Part shown: positions 53,372 through 62,120 of the stretch, piece by piece | Layout: each line of letters opens with the position of its first letter | Position numbering within the stretch: position 1 is the first letter of the stretch | Source of the DNA: Fastidiosipila sp. | Lineage (GTDB): Bacteria > Bacillota > Clostridia > Saccharofermentanales > DTU023 | Direction of reading: 5' to 3' | Length of the DNA stretch: 64,000 bases | Assembly: GCA_012511175.1 (NCBI GenBank) | Contig: JAAZGO010000024.1 | Location: forward strand, 36,238-100,237 | Notes under the pieces: model-generated | What the model was told of the DNA's origin: nothing | The model's input: only the letters and a program-made list of their open reading frames with translations | Databases searched by the model: none | Made by a program: the position numbers and the translations under genes

Positions 53372-55342
53372 TTAGTCTTCGGCGATGACGATGACTTTGT
53401 CCGAAGGAGAGAAGGTGACTTTGCGCGATTTCAAGGGGTTGGTGTGGATGCCGTAGACTTTGTCAACTTCCTTTGATTCATGTGCCAGGCGGTAGCCGAT
53501 GGCGGTTTCGCCTCGTCTTCGTGCGGCCTCAACCACCGTGTAGAAATTGACCGGCCTTTCCGTCACAACGTAGTCACTGACGGGCTTGAAATAGATCTCG
53601 GAGCCCTCGGCGTCGAAGAGGTCCTGGAAGACATGGTAGAGTTCGGGGTTTTCGGAAAGCTGCGCCAGCATCAGGCTGATGAGGTGGTCGCTGACGATGA
53701 AATCGTCCACCTGGGTGATCTCGGCAAGTTCGCGATTGCGCAGGTCGAGCATTTGGGTGACGATGGAGAAGGGCGTCTCGTCCTGCCCGGCCAGGTCGCG
53801 CAGGTGCAGGAGGGTGACCAGGGTTCTGGCGTCGACATGCTGGGGTTCAAGTGTGCTGTAGGCCAGCACGATGACGTGGTCGTAATCGTAGATGTGCAGG
53901 CTGTCGAGCAGGGCGCGGTCTGTCGTGTCGCCGGTCCGCACGTCCAGTTTCTGGTTTTTTAACTGAAAATCCTGTGCCTCGAGTTGTTTTTCGATGTCAT
54001 CGTCGTCTGCCACAATGGTTAACAGCGACCCCGCGGTGACGTAGTGATCCAGTTCGCGGGCGATGATCGCGCCGCTGCGATTCCAGCCGAGGATCAGGCT
54101 TTTTTCGGGCGGGGAGGCTTGCGGGGTCCGGTGTGAACGGATGGCCTGTTCGTCGACGGGAATCTGGCTGTCTTTGGTGTCGGACGATTGCGTGTAGGCG
54201 GAGACGGGAATCAGGCTGGCTCTCGTGTCGAGCGAGGTCGCGTAGGCGGAGAGATGAATCGTGTCGTCGTCCTCCGAAATGGCAATAACCTGGTCACCCC
54301 GTTCGAAGCGGGAATCCATGGGCGGGTTGACGAGAATCTGTCCCCCCGCCTTGCGCATCCCGATCACGCAGGAGTCTTCGTACATCAACAGCGCCTCTCC
54401 GTAGGTTTTGCCCGTCAATCCGTTCTCATACTTGAAATAGATCTCATCACCCTCGAAGTCCATCAGCTCGGTGTAGACCACCGACAGCCCCGACTGACGC
54501 GAGGTCTGCGCCACGATACGGGCGATGATGTCCTTCGTGAACACGATCTGCAGGTTGTCACACTCGCCGATAAGGCGGAGAATGCCCAGATTTTCAGCTT
54601 TGCGGATTTGGGTGACGATGTGGCAGGGCTGCCCCCGGCGTTGCGGGTTGTTGGTGAAAGCCATGACCGTCTTGATGACGTCGGTGTCGGGATCGCCGTT
54701 TTCGGGTGGCAGGATGATGATGGATTTGGCGGTGTGCGGGCTGACGATCTCGAGGTCGTTTGGATCGAGCGGATTGCCGCTGCGGCAGACAATGCGCGTT
54801 CCTCCGCGGAACTTGACCCGTTCCTGAATCCGATCCTCCATCTCCACCTTGTCCTCATCTGCCAGAATAACGATGCGCGCCCTGCTTTGATTTTCGTTGG
54901 CAATCATTAACTCGTTCAGGATGGTGAAAATTTGCACTGACCAGCCCAGTACCAGTGTGTGATTCGATTCGAGCACCTGCGAGCGTCCCTTGCGCAGACG
55001 GTCCATCTTCCCCTCGATGGCGCTGCTCAGCACGCCGATCAAGGCACTGACGATGAAGATACCCCCCAAGGTGACGAGCAGCATCACGAAGCGAAAACCC
55101 GCGCCGGTATCCCCGCCCATGGTGCCGGCGTCAAGTGTGCGCATCAGGCTGCCCCAGAGGGCTTCCCAAAAAGAGAGATGCAGGCCGTCCTCCTGCGTGA
55201 TACCGAACGATGCGATGAGCACCCCCGCCAGGAGTACGATCAGCGCCGACAGTACGAACAAGGTGCCGATCATGGCGGGCGTTCCGCGCGACATCAAATT
55301 ATCGAAACGATAGCGAAAGCGTTGGCGCAGGGTGGGTTTCAT
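53372..55342 (-). CDS. CASTOR/POLLUX-like ion channel
   Basis: Potassium/cation channel-like protein, 656 residues from ATG 55342. Two membrane spans (about 24-46 and 84-106) flank a pore helix with TLDAGTMGGD near 69-78, similar to the CASTOR/POLLUX filter region. Two RCK-like nucleotide-binding modules follow (HTLVLGWSVQIFTILNELMIANE and KSLILGWNRSGAIIARELDHY). The channel may be gated by ions or nucleotides. A 16-residue segment is tandemly duplicated between the modules. Confidence 0.88.
   Translation of the reverse strand: MKPTLRQRFRYRFDNLMSRGTPAMIGTLFVLSALIVLLAGVLIASFGITQEDGLHLSFWEALWGSLMRTLDAGTMGGDTGAGFRFVMLLVTLGGIFIVSALIGVLSSAIEGKMDRLRKGRSQVLESNHTLVLGWSVQIFTILNELMIANENQSRARIVILADEDKVEMEDRIQERVKFRGGTRIVCRSGNPLDPNDLEIVSPHTAKSIIILPPENGDPDTDVIKTVMAFTNNPQRRGQPCHIVTQIRKAENLGILRLIGECDNLQIVFTKDIIARIVAQTSRQSGLSVVYTELMDFEGDEIYFKYENGLTGKTYGEALLMYEDSCVIGMRKAGGQILVNPPMDSRFERGDQVIAISEDDDTIHLSAYATSLDTRASLIPVSAYTQSSDTKDSQIPVDEQAIRSHRTPQASPPEKSLILGWNRSGAIIARELDHYVTAGSLLTIVADDDDIEKQLEAQDFQLKNQKLDVRTGDTTDRALLDSLHIYDYDHVIVLAYSTLEPQHVDARTLVTLLHLRDLAGQDETPFSIVTQMLDLRNRELAEITQVDDFIVSDHLISLMLAQLSENPELYHVFQDLFDAEGSEIYFKPVSDYVVTERPVNFYTVVEAARRRGETAIGYRLAHESKEVDKVYGIHTNPLKSRKVTFSPSDKVIVIAED
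54155..54250. repeat. 48-bp imperfect tandem duplication in channel gene
   Basis: Two 48-base units (54155-54202 and 54203-54250) encode SAYATSLDTRASLIPV and SAYTQSSDTKDSQIPV in order. They share about two thirds of their residues and sit in the linker between RCK modules. Confidence 0.75.
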
Positions 55343-55505
55343 GACAACCCCCGACACTTTTTCTCCATTATAAGGCTTTTCCCCAGCCCCGCCAACCACG
55401 GCTCACTCGCTTACGTTTTGGCCTGTACTTAACGTATGCAGGAGGCAGCCCCGGCTCATTAACCACGCCGTCGATTTGGGCGGGTTTTTTCCCTTTTCAG
55501 CGGCT

Positions 55506-56828
55506 CTACGGGAGAAGAGGCCTTTTCTTATAGTAGACAGCCAGGAGTATCGTCGCCTCTGCCAGATAAACCAGGATGAAGCCGATGTTTATCAAATCCA
55601 GAACTCTGTCACCGCGGGCCAGATCTTCATGGGTGTACACCCGGAGAGGAAAGATTTCCTCCCCGCCGAATTTGATGAGAGCAAGGTCCCGGTTGCGCGC
55701 CACATAGCTCCCCACAAGGCGGCCGTCATGATCGTAGAGATGCTCGAGCAAGGCCTCTTCTTTTGTTAGTGGCTTGCCCTCCGGATCCAGATATTCAAAC
55801 TCTGGATCCCTGTTCCCCTCGCCGTCGTAATCCTCCTCATGGTTTGTCAACCAGAAGCCGCCTGCCCGCCCTTTCTCCTTCCAAAGGAACTGATCAGTTG
55901 TCTCCTGCTCCATCCAGGCCTTGAAACTTTCAAAGTCGGCGAAAGAAGATCCGGTCACCAACCGGGATGCGTCCCAGTTGGCATTAAAGAAATTCTGGGC
56001 GGCAAAGGTCAGGAGAAAAACCAGACAAAGGGCCAGAACCAGACGCTTTTTGATCCGGTAATTGCTTTTGTAGACCTGCAGCTCCCCCGGATCCAGAAGG
56101 AAAAGTTTCCGGCGGATAAAAAGATGGGTGACAAAGGGGTCGATGATAAAGAGCAGGATCAGGGCCAGCCCTCCGGCAAGAAGAGCGCGGGGGAACCAGT
56201 AGCCGGCCACAAGTCCCAGATAGGGATCCCCGGCCAAGGTTAAAGGCAAGGTGGCGGCCAGGAGGATTATGGCCAGGTAAATGACCCTTTTGGTCCGGGT
56301 GAATACTGACCTGATGAAAGCATGGCGCTCTTTGCTGTCAAAAGCTTCATCCACTGACCCCGCCCTGGCTGTGTTGAAAAAGAAGACTCCCAGAAAGATT
56401 CCAGCCAGGTAGAAAAATATTGCCAAAAAGAATCCCAAGAGGGCCCGGTGAAACCCAAAATTGCAGATCATGGAAACCAAAAGGCCCGTGAGCATGGTGC
56501 CGGCTGCCAAAAGGCTTCTGTTTTTGAACCTGCTCTCCAGAAGATTCAATAGCCTGCGGGTCTGCTTTCGGGTGATCTTCTCCTGTTTACGCAAATCTTC
56601 CAGTTTCTCAGGAGCTGCGGGAATCCGCTCTCCCCTGATAATCTCATCACTTGTGACACCGAATAAATCGGCGAGGAGGGGAATCAGGGTCAGATCCGGA
56701 CTTCCCTTGCCTCTTTCCCAGCGGCTGACTGTTTTATCGGATACATTGAGCAATTCGGCCAATTCCATCTGGCTGAGGCCCTTGGTTTTTCTCAAGGCGG
56801 CGAGGAAGCTGCCCATTTTTTGAAGCAT
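55506..56828 (-). CDS. XRE regulator with membrane domain
   Basis: 440 residues from ATG 56828 (GGAGGG at 9 bases); ATG 56834 is too close. The N-terminal HTH (GSFLAALRKTKGLSQMELAELLNVSDKTVSRWERG) is followed by a basic linker and at least six membrane spans (from about residue 108). Soluble FEYLDPEGKPLTKEEALLEHLYDHDGRLVG near the end precedes a last span. Membrane-anchored XRE proteins probably sense envelope signals. Target unknown. Confidence 0.85.
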   Translation of the reverse strand: MLQKMGSFLAALRKTKGLSQMELAELLNVSDKTVSRWERGKGSPDLTLIPLLADLFGVTSDEIIRGERIPAAPEKLEDLRKQEKITRKQTRRLLNLLESRFKNRSLLAAGTMLTGLLVSMICNFGFHRALLGFFLAIFFYLAGIFLGVFFFNTARAGSVDEAFDSKERHAFIRSVFTRTKRVIYLAIILLAATLPLTLAGDPYLGLVAGYWFPRALLAGGLALILLFIIDPFVTHLFIRRKLFLLDPGELQVYKSNYRIKKRLVLALCLVFLLTFAAQNFFNANWDASRLVTGSSFADFESFKAWMEQETTDQFLWKEKGRAGGFWLTNHEEDYDGEGNRDPEFEYLDPEGKPLTKEEALLEHLYDHDGRLVGSYVARNRDLALIKFGGEEIFPLRVYTHEDLARGDRVLDLINIGFILVYLAEATILLAVYYKKRPLLP

Positions 56829-57005
56829 ATCCATTACCCTCCGGTCTCAATCAGCCCAATTCCAACAAAGAAAGAGGCATAAGGCCATCCAAGGAGGAGA
56901 GAAACTCTCTCATCTTATGAGAGTAACATCAGTTTGTCTTCCTTTGAATCGTCTTGCCCGGCTCAGGGTAGGCCGCAAGCAGGATCAAGGGAAACAGCTC
57001 TCAAT

Positions 57006-57034
57006 TTGACAGAGCGTCCGATGAGTGATAGCCT
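57006..57034 (+). promoter_or_regulatory. Promoter upstream of lysine riboswitch
   Basis: TTGACA (57006-57011), 17 bases, TAGCCT (57029-57034). Perfect -35, weak -10. Transcript start near 57041, just before the riboswitch. Confidence 0.6.
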
Positions 57035-57050
57035 GCATAAAAATTGAATC

Positions 57051-57220
57051 GCTTTTGATAGAGGCGCGGTTTTCAAAAGTAGTGTCGGCTTGAGGCAAGG
57101 CAGCCGCCGTCATGAAAGGGTTTACCGCCGAAGCTTCGAAAGAAAGCCTGGTCTTTCGTTGCTGGGCCGGCAGAGAAGATCTGCCGGACTGTCACAGTTT
57201 TTGTGGAGCGCTATCTTTGG
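57051..57220 (+). ncRNA. Lysine riboswitch (L box)
   Basis: The conserved elements occur in the right order: TGATAGAGGCGCG at 57056-57068, AAGTAGTG, GAGGCAAGGCAGCCGCC, GCCGAAGC (57127-57134), GCTGGGC (57161-57167), ACTGTCA (57188-57194) and GGAGCGCTATC (57205-57215). P1 pairs GATAG with CTATC. The internal hairpin CCGGCAGA...TCTGCCGG is present. It is followed by a terminator and the importer genes, so lysine should repress them. Confidence 0.92.
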
Positions 57221-57255
57221 CATCGGCAGATCGACACTTTCTCCGATTTCCATGG

Positions 57256-57280
57256 ACCGCTTGACAAAGCGGTTCTCTTT
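57256..57280 (+). terminator. Expression-platform terminator of lysine riboswitch
   Basis: ACCGCTT (57256-57262), loop GACA, AAGCGGT (57267-57273), then TCTCTTTT. Short stem with a U-rich tail, 70 bases before the start codon. Confidence 0.65.
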
Positions 57281-57349
57281 TACCAAGATCCGCCGGCGGG
57301 GATCTGCCGGAGCCCGGGTAATATTGGCGCGGGCTGGAAAGGAAAAAAG

Positions 57350-58216
57350 ATGAGAAAGTGGATCAACTTGCTTTTTGTGGCAATGCTCCTGGCAGGCCTG
57401 GTTGGCTGCGGATCGAAAGCCGGACAGCAGGTACCGACCGGAGTGGAAGATGGCATCCTGACCATTGCCATGGAGTGCGCCTACGCGCCCTACAACTGGA
57501 CCCAGAATGACGGGGCAAATGGGGCGGTGCCCATCAAGAATGTACCGGGTTCCTTTGCCAACGGCTACGATGTCATGATCGCCAAAAAGATTTGTGAGGC
57601 CTGTGGCTGGGAGCTGGAAATCATTCAATCCGAATGGGATTCCCTGGTTCCTGCCGTCATGACCGGAACTATCGACGCGGTCATCGCGGGTCAGTCCATG
57701 ACAGCGGACCGGTCGGAGCAGGTCGATTTTGCCGGCCCCTATTTTTATGCCACCATCGTCTGCCTGACCAGGGCTGACAGCCAATACGCCGAAGCCCGCG
57801 GCCTGGACGATCTGGTGGGAGGAAGCTGCACCGCCCAACTGGCCACCATCTGGTACGATCAGTGCCTGCCCCAGATTGAAGGCGCCCTGATCCAGCCAGC
57901 TGCGGCTGACGCCCCCGCCATGCTGATGGCCCTGGAGACCGGCATGGTGGATTTTGTCTGCACGGATCTTCCCACCGCCCAAGGTGCGGTGGTGGCTTAC
58001 CCCGATATGGTCATTTTGGATTTCTCAGGCACTCCCGGTGACTTTCAGTTTTCAGATCAGGTCCGGTCGGAAAATGTCAATATCGGCATGTCAGTCATGA
58101 AGGGCAACCGTTTCCTCCAAGAGGCCATCGACCAGGTGTTGGCCACCATGACCGAAGATGACTTCAACCGCCTGATGGCCTACGCCATTACCCTTCAGCC
58201 CTTGAGCGAAGAATAG
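57350..58216 (+). CDS. Lysine-type ABC importer binding lipoprotein
   Basis: Polar amino acid-binding lipoprotein (SBP_bac_3), 288 residues from ATG 57350 with GGAAAGG upstream. Lipobox LAGLVGC, Cys 20. GILTIAMECAYAPYNWTQ opens the fold, and VPAVMTGTIDAVIAGQSMTADRSEQVDFAGPYF is the family core. The lysine riboswitch upstream makes lysine the likely ligand. Confidence 0.92.
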   Translation: MRKWINLLFVAMLLAGLVGCGSKAGQQVPTGVEDGILTIAMECAYAPYNWTQNDGANGAVPIKNVPGSFANGYDVMIAKKICEACGWELEIIQSEWDSLVPAVMTGTIDAVIAGQSMTADRSEQVDFAGPYFYATIVCLTRADSQYAEARGLDDLVGGSCTAQLATIWYDQCLPQIEGALIQPAAADAPAMLMALETGMVDFVCTDLPTAQGAVVAYPDMVILDFSGTPGDFQFSDQVRSENVNIGMSVMKGNRFLQEAIDQVLATMTEDDFNRLMAYAITLQPLSEE

Positions 58217-58275
58217 AAACCAGAACCCCGGGGCCTGAAGATCCCGGGAGTCCTGACAGAAAGGAGTACATTTTT

Positions 58276-59073
58276 ATGGGCGGAAGTGTCCAACTTCTTA
58301 ACGATATAGGCAAACTGTGGGAACGCTATGGCGCTTCCTACCTGAAAGGCATCCAGGCGACCCTGGTCCTGGCTCTTGTGGCCACCGCTCTGGGCTGCCT
58401 GATCGGCTTTGGCTGCGGACTTTTGAATACCCTCCCGGTCTCCAAAGGCGATTCGCGGCTCAAACGTGTCAGCTTGGGCCTGATCAGGGGAATCATCCGC
58501 CTCTATGTGGAAGTATTCCGGGGAACTCCCATGGTCCTCCAAGCGGTCTTCTTTTATTACGGCCTGCCCTATGTCACCGGCAATGCGGTCAAGTTCACCA
58601 GCGCCTGGCTGGCCTCCATCACAGTGGTATCCATCAACACCGGAGCCTATATGACCGAGTCCGTCCGGGGCGGTATCCTCTCCGTTGACCCGGGGCAGAC
58701 GGAAGGGGCCAAGGCCATTGGCATGAACCATTACCAGGCCATGACCTCGGTTATCCTGCCCCAGGCGCTTCGCAACATCATGCCTCAGATCGGCAACAAC
58801 TTCATCATCAATGTCAAAGATACGTCTGTCATGTTCATCATCGGTTTCCCGGATTTTTTTGCCGCCCACCGGGCTGCCACCGGCGCCACCTACCTTTATT
58901 TCCCCTCGGCCATGGTGGAGATGGCCGGCTATCTCTCTTTGACCCTGATCGCCTCTTTCCTGCTCCGCGGGCTGGAACGCCTGATGGACGGCAAGAGCAG
59001 TTACGAACTGGCCGCCCGGGATCCTCTGATTATGGCGGCGGGCACCCACCGGCACCCGCGTGTGCCCGGTTAG
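58276..59073 (+). CDS. Lysine-type ABC importer permease
   Basis: Polar amino acid ABC permease, 265 residues. EVFRGTPMVLQAVFFYYGLP and EGAKAIGMNHYQAMTSVILPQALRNIMPQIGN (EAA loop) are typical. GAAAGGAG precedes the ATG by 11 bases. The last ~25 residues are an unusual hydrophilic tail. Confidence 0.92.
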   Translation: MGGSVQLLNDIGKLWERYGASYLKGIQATLVLALVATALGCLIGFGCGLLNTLPVSKGDSRLKRVSLGLIRGIIRLYVEVFRGTPMVLQAVFFYYGLPYVTGNAVKFTSAWLASITVVSINTGAYMTESVRGGILSVDPGQTEGAKAIGMNHYQAMTSVILPQALRNIMPQIGNNFIINVKDTSVMFIIGFPDFFAAHRAATGATYLYFPSAMVEMAGYLSLTLIASFLLRGLERLMDGKSSYELAARDPLIMAAGTHRHPRVPG

Positions 59074-59080
59074 AAAGCAA

Positions 59081-59837
59081 ATGACCATGACCGTACAAAC
59101 CGAGAAACTTCTTTTAAGTGTTCGAGAGCTCTCCAAATCTTTCGGCAACAACCATATCCTGAGAAACATCAGTTTCGATGTCCAAAAGAAGGACATCATC
59201 AGCATCATCGGGGCTTCGGGCTCGGGCAAATCCACTCTTCTGCGCTGCATCAATCTGCTTGAAAGACCCGATGCCGGCCGGATCATCTACCAGGATCAGG
59301 ACGTACTCTCCCGGGTCAACAAGATCAACCGCTACCGGTCCCGGGTCGGCATGGTCTTTCAGTCTTTCAACCTGTTCAAAAACATGACGGTAATGGAAAA
59401 TTGCGTGACCGGCCAGATCAGGGTGCTGAAACGAAGCAGGGAAGATGCAAGAAAGCGGGCCCTGCACTTCCTAGACAAGGTGGGTATGGGCACCTTATGT
59501 CAAGGCCAGGCCCAGACAGCTGTCCGGCGGCCAGCAGCAGCGGGTGGCTATCGCCCGGGCCCTGGCCATGGATCCGGATCTCCTGCTTTTTGATGAACCG
59601 ACTTCAGCCCTGGACCCGGAGATGGTAGGCGAGGTACTGGAGGTCATGCGGGACTTGTCCCGTGAAAAGATCACCCTGCTGGTGGTGACGCATGAGATGG
59701 CTTTTGCAAGGGAGGTGAGCAGTGAGATTTTTTTCATGCATGAGGGTAAGATCCATGAGAGAGGCCGCCCTGAAGCTCTGTTCAGTCAGCCGGAAACGAA
59801 GGAAACCCAGGATTTTTTGGCACGATTCAGGCGATAG
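59081..59837 (+). pseudogene. Lysine-type ABC importer ATPase, frameshifted
   Basis: Polar amino acid ABC ATPase broken by one extra base. The first part has Walker A GASGSGKST and VGMVFQSFNLF; it reads correctly to ...DKVGM at about 59489. The second frame gives [33 protein letters not shown] and [11 protein letters not shown], ending at 59837. Deleting one G in GGG at 59488-59490 restores [18 protein letters not shown]. This may be a real mutation or a sequencing error, because all essential residues are intact. Confidence 0.85.
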
Positions 59838-60025
59838 CGGAGAACCGGTAAGTACGTGTGTTCGTGTGCGATGATGAGCGAGGGGCTGGATCAACCAATG
59901 CGAGAACGATCTTCACAAGGTGCGATTATGGGATCTTTTGCGGTCGAACAGGGATTCTCGATGAGTCCCCCCGTGCCCCACTAAACGACTTGACTGACGT
60001 TGATAGAAATTCCAAGTAGGATTTC

Positions 60026-61102
60026 TTACTCTTTCTTCTTTTTTCTTAAGTAGAGGTTTTCTTGGTCGATAAAGAAGTCCCATTCGCCACTGTGCAAATC
60101 TTTCAGCATCTTGACGTTCTCAACAAAGGGCTGGCTATAGTCTTTACCTACTTCGAGAAATGGCTGCATGGATTGGATCGTGCGTTCGGAGGCCATGTCT
60201 TTCAATTTCTCGCCTCCTTCAATCAAAGACTCGTTAAGCTGTTTCTCGCCTATGACAGGTATTTTGGCGATCGTCTTGCCCGCGGCTTGGCTGGCTCCAG
60301 CCAGGCCTTTCAATGCACTGGTCTCGATGGACGCCATCAAATACCCTTCCAGTCTCTCCAGGCTTTTATGATAAAGATCCTGGTAGTCCCGGATATAGCG
60401 CTTGATGCGTTCTGCAACCCCGTTTAAATAGCCAGCCTCAAAATTGCCCAGTAAAAGCACATCGACAAAAGAAGAAAAAGCGAACATATACAAGGCGAAT
60501 TGATAGTTTTTGAAGGCTTGCAAGACCCTTTGCAATTGATCCTTTATGTCCTTATCTGCCCGCCAACCCACCTTTTTCTTGAGCTTCTTTTTTACCTGTT
60601 CGCGATAAAAGTCGATCTTTTGATCTGCAGAATGACGGATATCCAGCACTTTCGTGTGGTGACTACGCTTGTATTGACTGTTGCTCCAGTTGTACTTGAA
60701 ATCGGTCAAAATGCTGGTCAGAAAATTCAGATCCCCTTTTAGCTCTGACTTGTCCTTCTGTACCAGATAAGCGAGAATCTCTTCCTGGCCTTCCCTGATA
60801 GCGTTTAACTGTTGATCAGTTTCGGTTAGTACCGCCAACATTAACAGCTCTTTAGCATACTCAGCCAAGCCGTCCGAGCTGACCCCGAACGCACTGCCTT
60901 CGTCACCGTTCACCAACTTCTGGATCAAAGATTTTAAGTGTGGACTCAACGCACTGATCAACTGAAAGGAAATTTGCACGTCATCAGCATGATCGTCCAT
61001 CTTGTCGGGCATAAGGGGATCCTGTCCAAGGTCCGGCAGCTCCAAAACGATTTCTTCCGGCAATACCGAGGGATCAACCACATGCTGAGATGGATCGTTC
61101 AT
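60026..61102 (-). CDS. Unknown protein, pair member A
   Basis: 358 residues, no family recognised. Acidic N-terminus (MNDPSQHVVDPSVLPEEIVL), helical and basic middle (REQVKKKLKKKVGWRADKD near 170), a hydrophobic segment FALYMFAFSSFVDVLLLG (about 202-219), then Ala/Gly-rich ALKGLAGASQAAGKTIAKIP. GAGGAGG precedes the ATG. It begins 23 bases after the 162-residue gene, so they form an operon. Possible membrane effector in a defence island; unproven. Confidence 0.7.
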   Translation of the reverse strand: MNDPSQHVVDPSVLPEEIVLELPDLGQDPLMPDKMDDHADDVQISFQLISALSPHLKSLIQKLVNGDEGSAFGVSSDGLAEYAKELLMLAVLTETDQQLNAIREGQEEILAYLVQKDKSELKGDLNFLTSILTDFKYNWSNSQYKRSHHTKVLDIRHSADQKIDFYREQVKKKLKKKVGWRADKDIKDQLQRVLQAFKNYQFALYMFAFSSFVDVLLLGNFEAGYLNGVAERIKRYIRDYQDLYHKSLERLEGYLMASIETSALKGLAGASQAAGKTIAKIPVIGEKQLNESLIEGGEKLKDMASERTIQSMQPFLEVGKDYSQPFVENVKMLKDLHSGEWDFFIDQENLYLRKKKKE

Positions 61103-61125
61103 ACATCCCCCTCCTCTTCAGTGGC

Positions 61126-61614
61126 TTAGCTGTCTTTTTTGTAGAGCACGCCCAATATCGCGGCGCCCAAGACAAAGGCACCTCCTATCGCAGCGGCACC
61201 TATTGCTGCTATTTCTTTTAGAAATCTCTTCTGTTCTTTATCGTGCTCGGCGATGCGGTCCGCAACGTACAGCATCCGCTCAAGAATCTGCACACGTTCT
61301 TCATGAGACACATCTTCTTTTTTCAGAAGATCTACCAGTTCGTCCAATATTTTGTTGTAGCTGGCAATCACAGCCTTCTGGCCTTGAGCCGCATCGTCCG
61401 TCAACTTGCCCAAGATCAATCTAAATTGATTGATCGCGCCAAGTGCCATGTTCGAGAAATCGGGAAACTGGTCAATGATCTTTATGGCCAGGTCCCGATC
61501 CATGTAGGGCAATTGCGAGGCAAATTCACTGATTTGCTCTTTGTTAAAATCCTTGAAGCTGTCAACACCCAGCTTCTTTTTGACTTCGTTCTCGGTCATC
61601 ATTTTTTTGCCCAT
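61126..61614 (-). CDS. Unknown membrane protein, pair member B
   Basis: 162 residues. Helical cytoplasmic domain (DFNKEQISEFASQLPYMDRD, VSHEERVQILERMLYVADRI) and one C-terminal glycine-rich membrane span, AAIGAAAIGGAFVLGAAILG (about 135-157). GAGGAAATCGC precedes the ATG. First gene of the pair, behind a TATAAT-type -10. Confidence 0.7.
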   Translation of the reverse strand: MGKKMMTENEVKKKLGVDSFKDFNKEQISEFASQLPYMDRDLAIKIIDQFPDFSNMALGAINQFRLILGKLTDDAAQGQKAVIASYNKILDELVDLLKKEDVSHEERVQILERMLYVADRIAEHDKEQKRFLKEIAAIGAAAIGGAFVLGAAILGVLYKKDS

Positions 61615-61677
61615 TGCGATTTCCTCATTTCATGTCACCCAGCATTGGCACAAGTTGGGATGCTTTGAACTCGATTA

Positions 61678-61683
61678 ATTATA
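61678..61683 (-). promoter_or_regulatory. -10 element for unknown two-gene operon
   Basis: On the minus strand a perfect TATAAT lies 64 bases upstream of the ATG; no good -35 at 17 bases was seen. Confidence 0.4.
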
Positions 61684-61848
61684 CAATACGCACCGTGGAA
61701 CAGCCGGTTTTTGGAAGGTCACTTCATTTTCCACCGAGACTGGCACAGTTTTTGCATGAGCAAATACGCTGCTCGTGTTATCTTAAGTTTGGAAGAGAGA
61801 TCGTCACCCTTAGAAAGCTTTCTTTGATTTTGTTCATTTTATTTCAGT

Positions 61849-62106
61849 TTGGGGGATGCCGATTTTCGCTTTCGGGACGGGGCTTATGGCTACTACCATT
61901 TCAAAGGTGACCGATGGCAGACGGTTCCCGAAGAGGAGCGGAAGTTTTACCTGAAGAATACCTGCCGTGTTCTTTTAACCAGTGCAAGGCAGGAAATGGT
62001 TATTTTTATCCCGCAGGGTGATGATCAAGATCCGACTAGGGTGAGAGGATTTTATGACGGAGTTTATCGGTACTTAACAAGTGTCGGAATTCAGGAGATC
62101 GGATAG
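61849..62106 (+). pseudogene. C-terminal remnant of DUF2075 DNA/RNA helicase
   Basis: 85 codons matching the last part of DUF2075 helicases: FLKNTYRVLLTRARQGM-like FYLKNTCRVLLTSARQEMVIFIPQGDDQDPTR, then GFYDGVYRYLTSVGI. Stop codons lie just upstream and no helicase core is present. It begins abruptly within the domain, so it is a fragment left by a deletion or insertion. Confidence 0.75.
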
Positions 62107-62120
62107 GGAGGATTGTCAAA

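Noticed and set aside
58195..59286. Long minus-strand frame of 363 codons
   Set aside because: Antisense to the importer permease and ATPase genes, which have clear family motifs; its translation has no recognisable domain.
59481..59500. Programmed +1 frameshift in the importer ATPase
   Set aside because: No slippery site or downstream structure typical of recoding; a single extra G explains it better.
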